From a bacterium (lineage in GTDB: Bacteria > Patescibacteriota > WWE3 > 2-01-FULL-39-13 > JAACPI01), in contig JAACPI010000008.1 in NCBI GenBank assembly GCA_009995545.1, forward strand, positions 1-52,885: DNA of 52,885 nucleotides. The letters are read 5' to 3'. The position numbers were made by a program, and so were the translations under genes. Positions within the stretch are counted from its first letter, which is position 1, and each line of letters starts with the position of its first letter. Below, piece after piece: positions 49,778-52,885 of the stretch. The notes beneath the pieces were generated by a model, which ran no database searches, was not told where the DNA came from, and saw only the letters and a program-made list of their open reading frames with translations.

Positions 49778-52084
49778 ATGCCAATTAAAAAAAAGTTAGG
49801 GTTAACAATATCAATATTTTTTGGATTTGTTGCCCTTTTTTCTCTTATTATTCCATCTGTTTCACAGTTTAAATCCTTACAATTTTCTAATTTAAATCAA
49901 CTTGCAGGCTATTTTTTACCCCAAAATGACGTAGATATCGCTGTAATCAATTTGTCGGACTATGACTATGTTGTCTGTCCAGAGGGCGACACGGACTCTC
50001 TGTGTGGATATTTTGGCAATACGGGACTAGTAGATATGGTAAGTACTGCGCCGAAAATGGGTTCTCCTAATAATAAGACCAAAATCTTTATCAAAAATGG
50101 CACTTATGGGACCGCGGAACCTACTTTCAGGCGCCCCCTATATTGGGATATATCTGGGGAATCTCGTGAAGATACTGTGATTAGTGGGAGGGTAATTATT
50201 CAAGATTTGGCGGACATAAGTTTTAATAATCTGACTATGATCTACGTACAGAATAATGGTATGTCTCCTAGTTTGGGCGGTCCTAAACAAGCGTCGTTTA
50301 AAAATGTAAGAATTAAAGGGGCGTTAAATATTTTTACTGGTATGAATATTAATATCTTAGACTCAACTTTTTCTAGGGGAAATGTTCTGATGTCTGTCCC
50401 TTGTATAAATCTTCATGAGACAGAGCCTGTTAATCCTTACTCTAAGGTATCTAAACTTAAAATATCCGTTGTAAATACTACTTTCAGTTGTAATTGGGGT
50501 ATTTACATCCCGAATGCCGAATATGTTCCGATGGAAGTTTCTGTAGATGGGGTTATTTTCAATCGAGTGACAAACAACAGCTCTAGTATTTTTCCTTACC
50601 ACGATGTTAAACTAGATCCTTCATTTATAAACCCCCCTAAGATTACCCTTTTAAACTATACGTCGGCCTATGGAATAGAAAATCCAGGTAATATAAATAT
50701 AATCCAAGGAGTTAGTACACCACTGGGTTCCATCGATCTCATTGATTCTGAGGTAGTAGCGGCTGGCTGGACATGTGATGCTGATAAATTTGATAAATCT
50801 ATAGATATACATTTATATGCCGATGGACCTGCTGGTTCTGGTATATTTTTAGGTGGTTATAAAGCAAACGGCGAGAGAGCGGATGTCTCAGGATCCTGTG
50901 GCGGTACCACCAACCATGGTTACCATGTTACTTTAGATCAAATTAATACTAATAAAGATAAGATAGATGATGCTCGGAGGCATAAAATATACGTCTACGC
51001 TATAAATATAAAAAATGACGGTACTGGGGATGGTAATCTAAACAACCCTTCTTTGACTCATTCGGGAGGGCCTAGTGCTAATTTAAATTTTGGTCCAGAG
51101 GATAGCACTCTTCCCATTTGTGGTGATCTAACATTTACCCGACTTGAGGGCAATGGCAAAATAAAAATAACAGCCCGCGCCTCGGATTCTGGTAGTGGTT
51201 TAGTAAGAGGAGGTCTTTACATTAGCTCTAAACCAAACACTAATTCTGCAGATTTTGGGGCAATTCCTAACGATTATACCTTTGGTCCTCAAAAAGAGGG
51301 TATTCAAAACTATACTTGGGATACTAGTAATTTAGCACCGGGTAAATACGCCGTTGCCTCAAATTGGTGGGATAACTCGGGTAAACCTAATTCTTCGACC
51401 AACGATAAGCCAGGTGGGCACCTTGGTAACTTTGTACAGTGCAGAACGGAGTATACTGTGGAAGCAGTACCCCCCGTTGTTGATCGACCTGATTATTGTA
51501 AATCCATCTCATTAAGTACTGCCGAAACTGATAAGGAACTTAAAGAAGGAGAAACACTTACTCTTAAGTCTGTACCAAAAACAGATAAAATTAAAAAATT
51601 TAGCTTTGCCTTTTATAACAAAGACAATTTGACTACAGGACAAAACCCTACACCCAAAGGCATTATGTACGAGGCTGGAAAACAGTTTTACTCTTCTTTT
51701 GTCCCTATGCCCAATGAACCTGTTTATATAGGTAGTACACAAGTTTCTTATGCAGATCTATACAAACCAGATACCAACTGGAGCAATAAAATACCCCAAA
51801 ACATCCAGGTAAATGCTTACTTTACTGACTCTGACAACAAGGTTTCCGCAGCAGATCCTGTTTGTGTTGCTTTCTTCTCCCTGCAACCCGCTGTTTTAGA
51901 TTGCCCAAAGGGTGCTATAACTGAGGGGGATTGTGATATTGACATGTCCGATTTATTACTGCTTTTATCTCATATAATGGATGAAAAACCCTACAATGCT
52001 AAATACGATTTAGTTGAGGATGGTGCAATCGGAATGTCTGATCTTTTATTTATTATAAATGTAATATTTAGTTCGTCGCATTAG
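49778..52084 (+). CDS. Exported beta-helix-like + Ig-like + C-terminal dockerin-like protein
   Basis: Signal/TM; right-handed beta-helix-like N-half; KIKITARASDSGSGLVRGGLYISSKPN module; GAITEGDCDIDMSDLLLLLSHIMDEKPYNAKYDLVEDGAIGMSDLLFIINVIF. Confidence 0.7.
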   Translation: MPIKKKLGLTISIFFGFVALFSLIIPSVSQFKSLQFSNLNQLAGYFLPQNDVDIAVINLSDYDYVVCPEGDTDSLCGYFGNTGLVDMVSTAPKMGSPNNKTKIFIKNGTYGTAEPTFRRPLYWDISGESREDTVISGRVIIQDLADISFNNLTMIYVQNNGMSPSLGGPKQASFKNVRIKGALNIFTGMNINILDSTFSRGNVLMSVPCINLHETEPVNPYSKVSKLKISVVNTTFSCNWGIYIPNAEYVPMEVSVDGVIFNRVTNNSSSIFPYHDVKLDPSFINPPKITLLNYTSAYGIENPGNINIIQGVSTPLGSIDLIDSEVVAAGWTCDADKFDKSIDIHLYADGPAGSGIFLGGYKANGERADVSGSCGGTTNHGYHVTLDQINTNKDKIDDARRHKIYVYAINIKNDGTGDGNLNNPSLTHSGGPSANLNFGPEDSTLPICGDLTFTRLEGNGKIKITARASDSGSGLVRGGLYISSKPNTNSADFGAIPNDYTFGPQKEGIQNYTWDTSNLAPGKYAVASNWWDNSGKPNSSTNDKPGGHLGNFVQCRTEYTVEAVPPVVDRPDYCKSISLSTAETDKELKEGETLTLKSVPKTDKIKKFSFAFYNKDNLTTGQNPTPKGIMYEAGKQFYSSFVPMPNEPVYIGSTQVSYADLYKPDTNWSNKIPQNIQVNAYFTDSDNKVSAADPVCVAFFSLQPAVLDCPKGAITEGDCDIDMSDLLLLLSHIMDEKPYNAKYDLVEDGAIGMSDLLFIINVIFSSSH
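51158..51244. repeat. 87-bp direct repeat, copy 1
   Basis: Identical to 52799-52885. Confidence 0.95.
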
Positions 52085-52141
52085 AGATATATAAATAACC
52101 GTGCTTTTATGTTATTTTTAAATAGAAATAAAACTGTCTAA

Positions 52142-52885
52142 ATGAAACTAAAAACAAAAGACCTTCTATACTATTTAACACTTACTTTTTTTGTACTCTT
52201 GCCCTTTTTAGTAAATTTATTTACATCTTCGGGTACAAATAAAAAGAACGATATTGAGGTTTTTGTGGGTGAACCAGTTACCGTCACCCCTGCAATAGTT
52301 ATTTCTAACGAGGCTACAGTTGGTTCTGTGGTTGAGGGTAGGGTCACGCTTAATGCCTCTGATGCAGTTAAAATAAACGGGGCTATTTTGGGTATTTTAA
52401 TTCCTAAAAATTTAGAAGTTAGTGAGGTTAAAATTGGAGAAAAATTGGATAACTATATAAGTGAAACTGCCGCTTTAAAATTTACTAAAGATTATAATCC
52501 CTCTTATCACTTAATTCAGTACGTGTACTTAAATAATCCAGGAGTGGTAATTCCGAATACTCCAGTTACTATTTTTACCTTTAAGTTAAAGGGTACTACC
52601 AAAGGAGTGTATGAATTAACCTTTAACACCAGTATAAAACCAGAAATAAAGGGTCTAACCTCTGCTGCGAGGTATTCCGAGTACTACGTTGCAGGTATTA
52701 AGCAGAATATTGAGTTCAAAGATGCTACTGTGGTGCCTCCTGACACCACTTCTCCAACCTGCGGAGATTGGACTATCGAATCAACTAATGAGCCTAAAAA
52801 AATAAAAATAACAGCCCGCGCCTCGGATTCTGGTAGTGGTTTAGTAAGAGGAGGTCTTTACATTAGCTCTAAACCAAACACTAAT
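52142..52885 (+). CDS. Exported cohesin-like + Ig-like protein, 3' truncated by window end
   Basis: Open frame MKLKTKDLLYYLTLTFFVLLPFL...GVYELTFNTSI...KKIKITARASDSGSGLVRGGLYISSKPNTN; not in supplied ORF track because there is no stop. Confidence 0.75.
   Translation, partial: MKLKTKDLLYYLTLTFFVLLPFLVNLFTSSGTNKKNDIEVFVGEPVTVTPAIVISNEATVGSVVEGRVTLNASDAVKINGAILGILIPKNLEVSEVKIGEKLDNYISETAALKFTKDYNPSYHLIQYVYLNNPGVVIPNTPVTIFTFKLKGTTKGVYELTFNTSIKPEIKGLTSAARYSEYYVAGIKQNIEFKDATVVPPDTTSPTCGDWTIESTNEPKKIKITARASDSGSGLVRGGLYISSKPNTN
52799..52885. repeat. 87-bp direct repeat, copy 2 (cut by window end)
   Basis: Identical to 51158-51244. Confidence 0.95.

Overview
AT-rich 52.9-kb bacterial window. Compact gene packing, a shortened 16S rRNA gene with unusual conserved-site substitutions, split rRNA genes and cell-surface gene content suggest a CPR/Patescibacteria genome (possibly WWE3- or Microgenomates-like; inference). 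Housekeeping genes: dnaG, rpoD, metG, mnmA, 16S rRNA, tRNA-Ile(GAT), RlmI-like methyltransferase, TatD, RmuC, UvrD/Rep-type helicase-nuclease. Accessory content: two VapBC-type toxin-antitoxin loci; a surface-glycan block (GT2, GT4, UbiA-like, O-antigen ligase-like); an LPxTG-anchored Cys-rich repeat protein; and three consecutive cohesin/dockerin/Ig-like surface genes. The most unusual parts are: (i) a G+C-richer island of secreted/membrane proteins (15.75-19.75 kb) preceded by a candidate structured ~160-nt RNA on the minus strand with a consensus-like promoter and intrinsic terminator, and an array of three 10-bp palindromes at 11-bp spacing; (ii) an HTH + methyltransferase pair between perfect 55-bp inverted copies of a GC-rich, G4-capable palindromic repeat; (iii) a modular surface-protein locus with an 87-bp nucleotide-identical module shared by two genes; (iv) a VapBC-dnaG-rpoD arrangement and a second VapBC with a four-copy operator candidate. 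Both window ends lie inside repeats, so they may be contig edges. No CRISPR array, transposase, integrase or 23S/5S rRNA was found. All calls are by eye; no searches or folding were run.
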